In this document: piece by piece, positions 36,453-49,300 of the stretch
How positions within the stretch are numbered: position 1 is the first letter of the stretch
Layout: each line of letters opens with the position of its first letter
DNA from: Ulva prolifera
Taxonomy: Eukaryota > Chlorophyta > Ulvophyceae > Ulvales > Ulvaceae
Assembly (NCBI GenBank): GCA_023078555.1
Contig: CM041197.1
Location: 11,815,257 to 11,879,256 of the forward strand
Direction of reading: 5' to 3'
Length of the DNA stretch: 64,000 bases
Translations under genes and position numbers: made by a program
Notes under the pieces: generated by a model
Told to the model about the DNA's origin: nothing
The model's database searches: none
The model's input: only the letters and a program-made list of their open reading frames with translations

Positions 36453-39400
36453 ATGCATGAGACCGATGGATGCCGCCTCCGAGGCGCAGACCCTTGCCGC
36501 CGCAAGCTCACCGCACCTGAGGTGCTCGCTGATTCTGTCGAGGCTCGCGTTGCCGCCGCCTCGGCCCTGCGCAGGCGCCTCCTCACCCGCCAGAGCGACC
36601 TGAACAGCCTCGTCAACACCCGCCGCCTGCTGCTGCAGCGGAGGCACCTCGCGCATGCGGCACTGCAGCAGGCCCGGGTCCGCAGCGCCGCATGTGCGCG
36701 GGCTGTGCTGCCGCCGCCGCCGCTGCCGCCGCTGTCTTTTGGCGCCGCCATCATCTCCGCCGAGCACAAAGACGCCCCCCCCCGCGAGCAGCAGAACTTG
36801 TTCTCCCCCAGCAAAGCCCCCCCGGAACCTGGGCTGGCGCGCTTTGAGGCCCACTGTGGCATCAACACGGGCACCCTTGCACGCATGAAGGGCGCCGCTG
36901 GTGGCTCCCTCGACTTGTCGAAACACGATCTGCGGGCGCTGATGGACGAATACCGGGCCCGCATCGCAGGCCTCGCAGAGCTGCGAGAGGAGCAGATCTG
37001 CTGGTACCTGGTGAGCACGTGGGAGGTGGCGCCAGGGGCGCCCCTGTCGTTCGGCCTCGGCCTCACCACCGCCGCCTGCGCCGCATCGTTCTCCGTCCTG
37101 TACGTGCTCTGCCAGTTAGAGTGCGGCCTGCTGCTGGAGGAGGGTGCGCTGCGGCCGCTTTGCTGCGCTGTGCTGTGCTGTGCAGTGCCGTCCTCGCGCA
37201 ATCGTGGTACAGGTGCCCGTTTGCATTGTGCGCCACCAGCCCATGTTTTGCTGTGCTCCAGGGGCTGCCAGGTGCGGCAGCAGCTCCTGTACGACTAAGT
37301 AAATTCAGGTGTTATTTACGTTACTGTTCCAGTGATCGCCGTGCTGTGCATGCAGATAGTCTTGTCAAAGAGGCGGAGGCGTCAGAGCCGCATGCGGCCG
37401 CTGCGGCACCAGCCCCGCCGGGCGAAGCCGCGGGGCGGAGCTTTCGAGAAGACCTGCGCATTGCATCCGCCACCAGCGGCGATCTCGAAACAGGCAGCTC
37501 AGTCGAGCGGCCACGCGCGGAGCCTCCGGAGCAAGCGGAGCCATATGCGTTGTCCACGGTTGCCGCCCACCCTGCTTGGAGTGCGCCCGCGAGCCCAGAG
37601 CATGCTGGAGATGCCGGGAGTGCAGGGGCGCCGCGCCCCCCATACCCTCCGGATGTGCATGAGTCCACCGCCTGGCCGACCGCCGCAGCGCAGGCGCGAG
37701 GGGCCCCGCGGCAACACGAGAGCAGCGCCGAGCCTTCCGCCGGCACGACTGTGCCTGCATCCCGGCCGAGGTCCAGCGAGGCTGGTGAATCCATAGGTAA
37801 TCACGACGGACGCAGCTGTGTATTTCAGTCCGGGTTCTTGGGGTCATGGTGCGAAGGCACCGTGCGGGACACGGGGTGTGCCTCGGAGCCACAGCTGCGG
37901 TGTGGGGTCGGAGACACGGTGCCGATGGTGGCGGCTGTGAGTGACGCGGTGGAGGCACTGGTGCGGCGGTTCGCGCAGCGGCTGCCGCGGCAGCGCATCG
38001 CACGCATGCTCGATGGCATGTTGACGACTCTCAGTGCCTGCGGCGGTGGTGACGCAGCAGAAGGCCCCAGCGGTGCGCCCCTGGGGAACACTCAGCTGCG
38101 AGATGTACAATGAGGCGCCGCAGTCTGCTTCGTTATTTCCGCGCATGCAGGAGGTTTCCTAGTGTCATGATGCGCTGCTTCAGTGTTCACCTGGGCTGCA
38201 GTCTCAATGAGTGGTGTCCCCGCAGTCCGCCCCCACAGTGTGCGGCTGTTGTCTGGCAGCGCGACAGTGTGGCCTTGTGGTGCCTGCTACCCTTGCGCAC
38301 CTCGGCCTGATGGTGTGAAATTGATCGTGTATGGCTCGTTCAGTGTGGATGTGCATGTGATGTCAACATACAGCGGAGGCTGTACCTCGTCACAGCCGCT
38401 GAAGGCAAGCTTCACTAGCGCTGCTCCTGTGGCTACCAGTCATCCATGGTGTTCTGGCACCGGCGGTCCAGACGTTCTGTGTGCTTGATTGATACGTGGC
38501 ATACAAACATCCTCTGCCGCGGAGCTGACATGCGCTGTGCAGTGACGGAATTACTTGACTGCCCCGCTGCCCCTGGTGCTAACCAATGTGGCAGATGATG
38601 CAGACCAGGCGGAGCCCGAACATCCCCACGGGCCGGGCGCAGGCGACGTCCTCTGTGAGCACCACCTAATCGGTCTGATGGCGTCCAGGCAGGCCGTGCG
38701 GGACACTATCTCAGGCACTCTGCGCCGTCTCAGCCAGGTGTAGCATCACCAGCGTCTCGCCATGCACGCATTGGGTGTTCTCTGGTGGCCACGGGGCCAT
38801 TCAGGCCTCCTGCAGCTTTGGTGCCTGCAGAATGGTTGGCCGTAGGTTGACATGTGTTGAGTCTGCTCTGTGACGACTGCTGCTGTCGCTGCTGTGTGCC
38901 TGTGGCGGTGGGCCTGTCTGCTCAAGGGAGACCGAGCTTGAGCAGTCGCAACTGGTTTGCAGTTCATCTTGGCAGCGCCGACAGGGCTGAAGTACTTCGA
39001 GCTGCTTCAGAATTCCAACGGCAGAGCACACGTCCGACCATCGCGGGAATGTGCACACGCAGTTTTGCAGTCACTCATTATGCTATGGGCATAGCTGTGT
39101 ACTTTTCTGTACATGCATACATGGCAAATGTTCACCACGCCCGGGCCCCACGTACATGCGTTCACCAGGCCCCCCACTAGCTATAGGCCCTCCACCGGAC
39201 ACAAAAGACAGTGTGTGCGCTACTGAGCAACTGCTGCCGCCGCATCTGGCAAGTGTGAACCGAGTCGTGGAGTGCAGGGGGAGGAGCCGCAGTGGCAATT
39301 GTCGAGGTCGGAGCACAACCGGGACATGCAGCGCGTCGAGGCGCGGCTGCAGGACTTCACGCTCGGCGTCGTGGGGCTGTCGGTGCTCTGCGCCGACGTC

Positions 39401-40610
39401 TTCTTCACACTCGGCCTGCAGGTCGCGCTTCCAGGGAACCACGGCGGGCAGGCACGCCTCCTGTCCTGCATGCATGCACTTCTGTCGGCCTCTTGCTCTG
39501 GTATTCCCGGTGTCAATGCACCGCAAGCTGCATGCATGCGCAGCCGCGCAGACCTCCAGGGGGTGCTTGACTGGGTGCGCACAGGCAGAGAATGGCCAGT
39601 CCAATAATCATCCTCCCCAGAGAGGGTTGCCAGTGCTCATGCGTAGGAGCCAATTGACTCGCGAGAGTCAGGGAGTGAGCGTGTGCTTCGCGGAGCGGCG
39701 GGCTTTGGCATCTGCGCGGCCGAGCACAGCGGCCTGTCGGTCCATATATATATATACGCCCTGACGATGTGACAGCATTGTACCAGCAGAGAATTTCGTC
39801 GCATATATACACCCCTGACGTAATGGCCACACTGGCCCCTTTCACCGCCCCGTGCCACCCTCACAATGTCCAGCAGCAGAGCGCTGAGGGCTCACCACAC
39901 CATGCATGCAGAGGCAGAGCATGCAGATGCGCTTGTACCAGGCGATGCAGATGCCTTATTCCCAGAAGGCGGTCATGGCGGCATTGTGGGTGGACTGGAG
40001 GCAACACCGCCAGCAGTTGTCGCAGGGCCTGGCCGAGGCGCAGCTGCCGATGTCCGTGTGGAGCCCCCACGCCACCGACATGCCCCCCACCCTCGCCGCC
40101 CTCGCCGCGGCCGTCGCTGTAGGTGGGAGCACGTTCCGGCTGCGGAAGCTCCCGAGCGAGTCCGGTAGCGCCGCGACCTGCAGCCTTTGCCAAACGCTGA
40201 CGCCCGACCGCAGCAGCGCCGACACAGCCGAGACGCTGCCGCAGCGCCACTTCTATGCAAGCGGGGGGCGGCTGCTGCTGGACTGCCCTGCCTCGTGGTG
40301 CACACCCTGGGAGGTTGTCGCCGCGGCGCCGGGCTTTCTCGGGCAGTGCCCTGTAGCCACCATCGCGGCGGCAGAGACGCTGCGGCAGCTGCGAGAGATC
40401 CACAGCGCGAGCCTGCAGCTGTATGTGGCTGTGCAGACACGCATGGGGTTCCCGGGGAGCATGCTGACAGTGCCGCAGGTGATGCAGCTGTTCTGGCTGC
40501 CCGTGGTCCACCGCATCGCATGCGTTGATGGGCTGCAGCTTTGCCAGCTAGCCGACCAGGAGACGCGCCACGAAGCCGCGTTTGCCAAAGCCGAGGCGAT
40601 TGTTCTCTAG
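36453..40610 (+). CDS. P4: bZIP-related family protein, five exons, 807 aa
   Basis: Exons: A 36453-37143, B 37356-38072, C 38595-38737, D 39278-39451, E 39912-40610; total 2424 nt including stop. Donors are GTGCGC, GTGCGC, GTGTAG and GCACGC (GC donor after D). Module A has ADSVEARVAAASALRRRLL, aligning with the zipper start of P3, then LNSLVNTRRLLLQRRHL. The ATG equivalent to the P1/P2/P5 start (36434) is out of frame and meets TGA after eight codons, so the next ATG, 36453, is used; translation may instead begin in an unseen upstream exon. Module B ends CGVGDTVPMVAAVSDAVEALVRRF; E has LYQAMQMPYSQKAVMAALWVDW and PGSMLTVPQVMQLF..VDGLQLC. No basic region is seen. It is open throughout and appears functional. 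Confidence 0.8.
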
Positions 40611-43327
40611 CGGCCCCGTGGCATGCATGGCTGGCATGCGTTGGCTCTGGAGCCGGCTGTGGAGCCGCACGAATGGGCTTGGTATCATGAGCACCATACG
40701 GAGTGGAAATAATTTCGCCTCAAAATCTATCGCAGATTGGCGCAGTCGTGGAGTGTCAGATTTCTGCGCATCGCTATGCCTCGTCAACCTCTGTGCAATA
40801 TACGGGGAGGTCGCCCTGTGGTGCACAGTCGATGGAGATCAGCATGGCGGCGGCCAGTCCAATTCCTTGGCATGTCTCAGGCAGGGGATAGTTGTTGTGG
40901 TCTTGGGTGTGGGGGCACCATGCAGAGGCACCTGCATGCACAGGTTTGTGGAAGTTTGCAGAACCCAGTACAGTAAAAGTATACCTGAATTGTGACTTGG
41001 GCTCAAGTGTACAGTAGTGTGATAATGGAGGTCTGAAAGATGCCATAAGCATGGCTGCCATGAGGTGGACCACAACATATGTCATTGGAATGCCTCTGTG
41101 TTAATTGTCCTTGTAGCACAATCAGTCACCAACACATTACTCACTTGCAAGGCACTACCTCCATCACACGCACACTCCACTGCCTGCCTTGCCACCTTCA
41201 TCCTTGTAACGCACTCCACTGTGTCTGTGTCGACAATGGTATTGGTATTGCTGTGCTCGTGGCAGTCTGCTGTGGCTGCTGCCTTGTGTGAAACCCTGGC
41301 CGTGCCGCCATCCTCGCAGAGAATGTGGTTGCAGCACACACCCAGCCGAGACCTGAGACCTGTATATCGTGTGTGTTGCAAGCATTAGGTCGGAGCTCCG
41401 ATGCATGTGCTCTAGGCTGTTAGCACTGCTGGGGAAGTAAACAAGTGAGCTGCGCCACATGGGCACCTTGTGGTGAGGTTGCCTCACACACAACACGCAA
41501 GAATCGCATGGAGAAGAAGCGCATGAGGATGAGGAGGGCGCCAGTACATGGTAGCAGTAGGTAACTTCTGTTGTGCACAGGGATGGCCTGTATGTAACAT
41601 ATGCACCAGGAAGGGTTATGCAGCTGTGTCATACAGCTCTGTCATTGCCATGATGCCGTGACACATCATCCAGGCTGGTGCGTGGGCTCGGATTGTGGCG
41701 TACAGTATGTGGTCTGGAACGTGAACCTGGAGGGCGGCTGATCGTGCCCTTGCCACTATGGCACAATCTTAAGATCCTCTGTCGTCAGCACACATAGATT
41801 TCTGCCTCTCCAGCTCCGATCGTTCGCTTGTCACTCAGAGCCCTTTGAAGTACAAAGCATGTATGAACAGCTCATGATAGGTTTTGACTCATCGGATATC
41901 AACCGCGTGTTGCTGTCATGGCTTTTCTGCCATACCCAATTGCCACATGATAGATCAGGTGGCGTGTTATGCATTGCCACAATGCATCACAGAGCTGACC
42001 ATGCAGCAGGCTCGAAAGTCGAGCCTCACTGAGTCGCATGTCATTTGGCTTCACTAGCATATGTATGCAGTTGCAATGGCGTGCTCCCCGTTTGTCACCG
42101 CCAGTTATTTACTGCACCATCACACGAGCGCAGCCTGAAAACCGCACCTGTACCCATGCATTCTGCCAGCTGATGTGAATCCCAGGGGAGTTGCCTCGGT
42201 GCCGATGCCACACCAGGGCTTGCAGAGTTGAGGAGGTGAGGAACTGGGCAGCACCAAGCAGGTCACACGAAGTGGCTACTAGTGGCCAGAGGACTGCGCA
42301 CTGGTATCACACGCCCGGGGACAATCATGATGCACCTAACCTTGAGGATCCCCGGCCATCCGTGAGTGCTGAATTGATGACAACAGCAGGCGTGTTACAG
42401 CGTCCTGAAGCAACAGCAGAAGGTGTGTGCACATGCTGTTGCCTTGTGTATCCATACATTGAGCGCACAGCAGCTGTGACAGCTGAACGGTTGGATGCCA
42501 CATTAGGAATCTGCACTGCAGTGCCACAGTGATGTAGAATTCAGCAAGTCTGGGTCTTCATGACCATGTCGATGCATGTGCTGCAGTGCCAGCGCCGACG
42601 AGATGCTGTATAGCCGACTGTAGCACTGTAGCCACCATGTGACAGCTGTGATGTTTCTCGGACAGATACCGATAACCATATCAAGCCCCCAGCCCCCTCG
42701 GCTAGCGCACGTGCTTAGACAATGGATAAGGATCTGAATTCAAGCAGCAGGGAAGCGTATCCCTGGCAGGTCCGCTTACCAGCTATGCGGCCCTGTAGAG
42801 GCTTTTGTGTGCACCAGCACACCAGCAGAGACAGACGCGTGCTGTGTGTGACAAGGATAAAGGCTGCTAGCACCGCGAAACAAGCACTGTTGGCAAGCAC
42901 CGTGAATTCTTAAGAACACAGACACTGTGTTCTGGTGGCCCGGACACGTGTCCGTACGTGCTGTGTGTATGTGTGTAGTTACAACGGGCAGAGGCCGGGC
43001 ATCGCGCCATATGTGTGTAAGCATGGTTACATACTGTGTGAACCCATGTGCTCGCGCCTCAGGCCGCCTGACCGCCTGTGATAGACTTGAATTGGGGGAG
43101 AGCTCCTCCGGATCCCCGAAAAGGCATCGCGTCCAACCCGAATGGCCTCCCCGGACCGGTGGAACACGCAGCGACTCCGGGATTCGCAGCAGCGCCAGAC
43201 GTGCGCAGACAATGCACCCTCGAGTGTGGCAGAACCGGGGTCGTGAGCATCCATGATGTCACGGCGTGCACCTGTAGGTTGACGGCGCTGACAGAAGGAG
43301 CTAGGCGCTTCTGCTGCACGTCGAACG
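40611..43327. other. Spacer between P4 and P5, left part
   Basis: No gene recognised. It contains one retroposon insertion with duplication (41173-41221) and a reverse-oriented family fragment at about 42845-42895 (GTGACAAGGATAAAGGC...AGCACCGCGAAACAAGC). Stretches 41640-42180 and 42540-42720 have no open frame above 60 codons. Confidence 0.5.
41173..41221 (+). mobile_element. SINE-like retroposon, 29-bp copy
   Basis: The insert 41183-41211 (cctgccttgccaccttcatc then cttgtaacg) is flanked by 10-bp repeats CACTCCACTG (41173-41182 and 41212-41221). The tail matches the family 3' end. The duplication is shorter and less ACAC-rich than in other copies, so support is moderate. Confidence 0.65.
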
Positions 43328-43399
43328 TGTTGATGTTGATGGGATTCGGTTTCAGAGTTTGTTTTCTCCCGTTCACTCTTTTGTAAAAGACGTCGAACG
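43318..43399 (+). mobile_element. Second short retroposon family, copy 1
   Basis: The insert 43328-43389 ends CTCCCGTTCACTCTTTTGTA and is bracketed by exact 10-bp repeats ACGTCGAACG (43318-43327 and 43390-43399). Its terminal TTTTGTAA resembles, but is distinct from, the CCTTGTAA tail of the first family. A near-identical inverted copy lies 200 bp downstream. Confidence 0.7.
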
Positions 43400-43587
43400 C
43401 ATGCAACGTCGAGCCAGCACCTCTGCCTGCGCTATAGCATCAGAGCCGTGGCCGAGGCTGTACATCCTCTGAGGATTTACTCGATGTTAAGTCTAGCGTA
43501 AAAGCGGGTGAATGGCAGCTGATTCAAGTGGTCGTAGCCGCTGTTTTGTTCAGCTGTGCACGTAAACCGCAACTAGGCAATCATCTG

Positions 43588-43675
43588 TATTACAAAAGAG
43601 TGAACGGGAGAAAACAAACACTGAAACCGATTCACATCCGCATCAACATCCACATACACTCACACACACACGAAC
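43588..43675 (-). mobile_element. Second short retroposon family, copy 2 (inverted)
   Basis: From 43590 the plus strand reads ttacaaaagagtgaacggga then GAAAACAAACACTGAAACCG, the inverse complement of copy 1 over about 60 bp with few mismatches. Possible flanking repeats CATCTGTAT / CATCTATAT differ by one base. Together with copy 1 it forms a long inverted repeat spaced by about 200 bp. A third, more diverged copy lies at about 61053-61097. Confidence 0.6.
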
Positions 43676-46346
43676 ATCTATATCTCGAAATACAGACGTG
43701 CGCATGCTCCGCTCATCGCTGTTTTACAGTGCGCTTGGGTCCAGGTGTGATCGCATCGCTGCGTTGAATAGTGTTGGGTTGCTTTGCAGCATTTCCGAGG
43801 CTGCCACCCAGAAAGTAGACCCGCACATTCAGAATTGTTCTATGTGATCGGACCCGATGACCCAACACGCCGTTAACACTGGTCAACGCCGCGCGAAAAC
43901 ACAGCACTCACGCGTGCCAGCACGAACCGGATGGCGACATCATCACAGTCTAATCCTCGGCAGTCGCATTGAATCCAGCTGCGAACGCAACGCTAATCTA
44001 AACAGAGATGAAGCTAAGGGCGTCATGACCACCAGGGCCGGTCAGCTTCGGCCGCCGCAGAAACTGCTGTTGCACACGACGTGTCCACACAGCCTTCACG
44101 ACATACAGCTTGGACACGCACTGTGGCCTGAATCCTAGCTGGGCCCAGGCCGGCGATTGCATGGCCACCAGCCGTGCGCGTGACTGCGGTCGAAGCTCTG
44201 TTGCCTAACCCGCTGCGTCACACTCTTGGCCATGGCGAGCCTGGCGAACATGACATGGCATCGGCCGCACTTTGCCGGCCGTCACCACAACAACATGCAA
44301 ATGCGCAGCTTCGCAGCTGGAAGAAACACAGTAGCCATTCTTTTGCCATGGCACGGAGTTCAACACGTGTCTCAACGAGGCCGCTTTGCGCGGTGCCTGC
44401 GGAGCTGGCCGGCATGGGCTGCAAGGCTGAGTCCCGTTTTCTGCAGATGCTTGTCTCCACCAGCCGTCCCATCTGGGATACTCTGGTGCGACACAGCAGG
44501 CGCACAACGAGTTGTTTCGTGTTGTGTGAGCACGCTCGATTACTAGCATATTGGTCTCGTCAGAGAATGGCACTGAACGAGAGCTCTGCTCGGAGCTTCA
44601 TCACATTCAGGTACATAAAAAAGAAGGCATGGTCACCAGAGAACATCACGATAAAGTTCATGCACAACGTCCGAGCAATACACGCACGCTGTTGGGGGGA
44701 CGGCATTTGTGCCTACGCACGGCTGCCCGGGCATTGCAGCTCCTACATCACCAGCACCAATTGTCAACAAGCAGTCTATCAATGCCTCTTGCAGTGCAGA
44801 TCGGTTGTAGCGGACGAGCAGTGTTGCGGCTGAGCGGGCACGGCTCACTGCGCATGCAGCATCACCGCAACACAGCAGTTCCCCAGCTCAAGCAATAGCT
44901 ACGAACTCTTAATAGAGTATTACACGATCGACATGCCATTCACAAAGGCATTGTTGCAGGCTGCAGGCCGCACTTGGTGCTCGATCGCCGGTGATATTGG
45001 CATGACTAGCGGAGTCGCATTGCGCTAGATAATCACCGTGTCTACAGTGACTGTAGAGCAGAGTGTGGATAACCTGTACTGCCTTCTCTTGTGAATTGCG
45101 GACTACCACGCCCGTGCACGGGCGCCACGCCTGTGGCGTCAGACCTCGTCAGATCGATGAGACGGTCACGATTCGGAACGTCAAGCATGATCTCTGACGG
45201 TAACCCTTCACGAGACAGCCTTGCGCAGCGGAAGCTTGCAGACACCTGCACTCGGAACGTGTAGGATCGCACACAGTATCTGAGCACCTGATACCAGCTT
45301 GATGGTCATGAGTCATGACGAATGTGATAGGCTCAAGCGCTGTACACCCCCACGTGTGTAGATATTCCCAGTCACGTACGTGACGCCCATAACAGGACAG
45401 TCAATGCTAACCAGCCCGCATGGCTGCTGATCACGATGCCCAGGTTCACACGCCGAGGCTGGCCTTCACCAGCACGCAGACTCATCACTCCACCGTGGTC
45501 TCACAATCCCTCAGTTCTGTCGTAGGCATGCCGTGGGAGGCTTCCTTGCTCAGCGGCTAGCTATAGGACAGTGGTCTATGAGGAGTGTTTCGCACCCCGA
45601 CAGCAGCCGCATGCCCAGGCATCAGGCCGTCATGCACTACTGCAAGCCATCTATCAACTCACATAGGTGCACGTGGAGCGGCGCAGCCTGGCACGTTGCT
45701 GCACGCGCACGCTCGATCGGACTTGTCCACCTTGGTAGATAGAGTCGATGGACAGCCAGATAGCACTTCAGGCAAGATATTTCTCTGACAATTTTCCCAC
45801 TTGATTGTTTGTGTCGGTGGAGCCAGCGGTCAGTCACAGCGCACGCGCGAAAAACCCACCAGATTCTGGCCAGCTCCTGTCTCAGCCCCGGGCGGGCAAC
45901 GTGTGCACGACCATCAAATGATATCTGACGAGCGCACGTCTCTGCCACATAACATACTCAGAGTGTGACGATGGCACGCCGCCTTGCAAGTACAGCTTGC
46001 CCTCCATCACCACAGGAGCCAACATTCAGCTTCATTCCAAGACATGCCACCTCACAGATGACGACTGCAGATGTTGTACACTAATGTCTCCTTGCCCTTG
46101 CTGCAGAATAACTTCCAACTTCACTGCCTCCTTGCGATTGCTGTGGGCTGAGGCACTCCCAGAGGCAGTTGTCCAGATCAACGAAGCCCCGGGAACCTGT
46201 CACTGACGGCATGTCTCACACACGTCACTTTACCATGAAACATCGCCTTACAAATATGGCTATGTAATCATGCATACATGAACTGCTGCTGCCCCAGCAT
46301 GGCTGAGACGCAGCAATATTGACCGCATGTGTGATGCTGCAGATTG
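43676..46346. other. Spacer upstream of P5
   Basis: No gene recognised. A 219-codon open frame at 44174-44833 has no motif and competes with frames on the other strand; I leave it out. The P5 promoter and any 5' exon should lie towards the right end, where CTGCAG (46337-46342) stands 4 nt before the P5 ATG as in P1 and P2. Confidence 0.45.
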
Positions 46347-49300
46347 ATGGACCACCCAGCAGCGCAGCACCAGCGCCACCCACCGGGGCACAGCACCGAA
46401 CGGATTGACCAGTACACCCTCCGAGGTGCCGGCGCCTGCAATGGGAAGCATGCTATGCACGCTACACGCTCCGAAGCAGTGGTAACGCGTGTCGCCGCCA
46501 TCGCAGCCCTCCGCCAGAGCCTCCTTGCCCGCCAGAGTGACCTCCACTTCCTGGGCAACACCCGCCGCCTGCTGCTGCAGCGGAGGCACCTCGCGGAGGC
46601 GGCACTGCAGCAGGCCCGGGCCCGCAGCGCCGCATGTGCGCCGGCCGCAGAGCCGGTGGCGGCCGACTTTGGGTTTGTGTCCGCCGAATCAGACCTGGAG
46701 GTGGGGCGGCTGACCCCCTCCGCGCAGCGCCGCGTGTTCTCCCCCGGCGAAGGCCCCCCCGCACCCGGGCTGGCGCGCTTCGAGGCCCACTGCGGAATCA
46801 ACACGGACGCGCTCATCCGCATGCATGGCGCCGCAGGTGGAGTCCTCGACATGTCGGACAAGCCTCTGCGCATGTTGATGGAGGAGTACCGGTCCCGCAT
46901 CGCAGGCCTAGCAGAGCTGGCAGAGGACCAGATCTGCTGGTACCTGGTGAGCACGTGGGAGGTGGCGCCGGGGGCGCCCCTCTCGTTCGGCCTCGGCCTC
47001 ACCACCGCCGCCTGCGCCGCATCGTTCCTCGTCAACTACCTGCTTCTCCAGATGGACGCAGGCTTGCTCCTGCAGGAGGGTACGTCTCCGCTGCAGTGCT
47101 GTGCACTCCCTCTTTGTTTCCGAGCTGGCGGTGTTGCTGGGTCTCGTTCACGTACGTGATAGGCCGTCTTCGGACGACTTGTGTCTGGTTGCATTTCGGT
47201 GCAGATGGTCTTGATATCATCGCGTGCGGCGGCCACAGCCCTTGTGGTCATGGCTCGGCTGCGCTGCGCCGGCGTGCTGCCACAGCTGCTCTGTGCTGAG
47301 GTGGCATGCTGCCGCCGCTGCGCTGAGTTGTATGCACTGCCGCCACTGTGCTCCGCTGTGCCGCGACGTGCCGCGGTGGTCGCTGCGTGGTACTACGCCC
47401 CCGACTCCCCAGCTGTATGTGCCACGGCGTCTTCAAAAAAGTACGCCCACCAACAGCATATGGTGGGCATTTTCTGGTCCCTTTAGTTCGGAGTCGTCAA
47501 TGTCCAATAGGATACGGCTCAGTAAATTTAGATTTACTTTACCTTACAGCTAGAAACGGTCTGTATACAGTCAGCATGATGGAGCTCGCGGATGACTCGG
47601 CGGTGCCCAAGCGGGAACCTGGGGCCGCGTCGACTACAGGAGTTTGCTGTCAAGACCCCGTCCCAGGGCAGCAGCAGCAGGCGTTTGCTCCGACGGCCTG
47701 TCACGAGACACACGACTCTGCGCGGGATGCCGGCGCAACACTGCCGCCTCGTCCAGGGCTTCCTGTAGCTCATGTCGGGCGGGGCCCGCTCGCCTCCATC
47801 GCCCAGTTTCACACTCCACGCCCAGCAGATGCCAATGAGCCAATCACCGCGCCGATACCTAGTCATGGCGCCCTCGCAGACGACACTCACATCGTCGGAA
47901 GCGCTGAGGCGTCTGCTGAGGCGACGGCAATAGGGTTCCGGCTGGGTGCAGAGGAGGTAGATGAGTCTGTGGGCAGCTACGCCGCGGAGCTCCATCCCGC
48001 GGACGCTGCGGGTGCCTTGTGGGTGCAGCACACGGGACCTCTGAGTGACGCCAAGCCCGACGCGGAGCCGCGGCTACGGTGTGGCGTAGGTGACTCCCGG
48101 CCGCTCGGGCCGGCAGTGACTGCAGTGGTGGAGGCTCTGGCCCGCCGGTTTGCGCGGCGGCTGTCGCGTGCGCGCATCGTCGGCGTCCTTGACCTGATGC
48201 TGGCAGCGCTTGCTTCTGGCGCAGCTGGCGACGATGACGCGGGTGGCGGTGAAGCGCCGGGTGATGCCGGTGCGGCCCCTGACGAAGCGACAACCAACTG
48301 CCATGACCACAGCCACATTCCTCCAAACGAGCCCGGCCCCGTGGGCATCTGCCGTTTCAGTGCATCCAGAACCGCCGCTGCGGCCTTCCCTGGAGCTCCA
48401 TGACCTCCGTATCCGATCGCTATGCATGGCAGGCACAGGCATCGTTCAAGCGGTGTGCTGTGGGCCTGTAGGAGCCGGCCCTGCAGTTTTGTGGCCTTGT
48501 GTTCGACTGTTTATTCGGCAGAGCTTTGTTTGTCGTGTGTGGGCCTATTCCCGTTCACTATTCAGTAACACGTTACTCGAGCGAGGGTTTCAAGTCACGT
48601 TGAGCGTGCGAGGAGCTTGGGCCCCCCCGCGGCATGCTGGCACGGTGTGCTGCCCCACTCTCCTGTTGAGAACCAAGTTTGCCCTGGTGATGCAGAACCA
48701 ATGGATCACGGGGCAGGAGGCGCCCCTGGCTCAGGCGATGTGCTTCGCGAGCACCACGTCCTGGGCCTGACGGCGGCGACCCGTGCACTGGGGGAGGCAA
48801 TTGTACACACCAAAGCGCTCCTGCACAAGGTTCGTTCGTGCCCGCCTCATGCCATGTATGCTTGTTTGCGTTGTCGAATAGGTGTGCCTACCGCGCAGCA
48901 GAGCCGGGATTGTGGCCGCTCTGCTCTGTTGTCATACTGTTGACATTTGAGTCAAATCCTCTGTCCGCATGAGAAATATAATAAATATAATAGATTAGCT
49001 GTCCCACGTTTTGCCATGGATACAGGAGCTGAGTCACTCCACCGCGTAGGGTGACCGCTGTTGGAGACTAGTCTCCTGTCCCGCACGTTGCACCACTCCA
49101 CACTCAGAAGTCAGCAATTTCTGTAACCCACGTCTCCGCACACATCTGCGCAGACTCCCTGCGGAGCTCCTTGGTCGGAATGCATGCACAGCAGGGGTGA
49201 GACACGATCAGCAACGTACCTGTCATCGGGTCCACTCACCGTTGTGGCGCATTCAGGAGCCGGAGCCGCAGCAGCAGGCGAGTAGTGACGAGCATGCGGC

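Noticed and set aside
44174..44833. 219-codon plus-strand open frame
   Set aside because: No recognisable domain, no splice context, competing frames on the other strand; could be an old transposon relic but cannot be supported.
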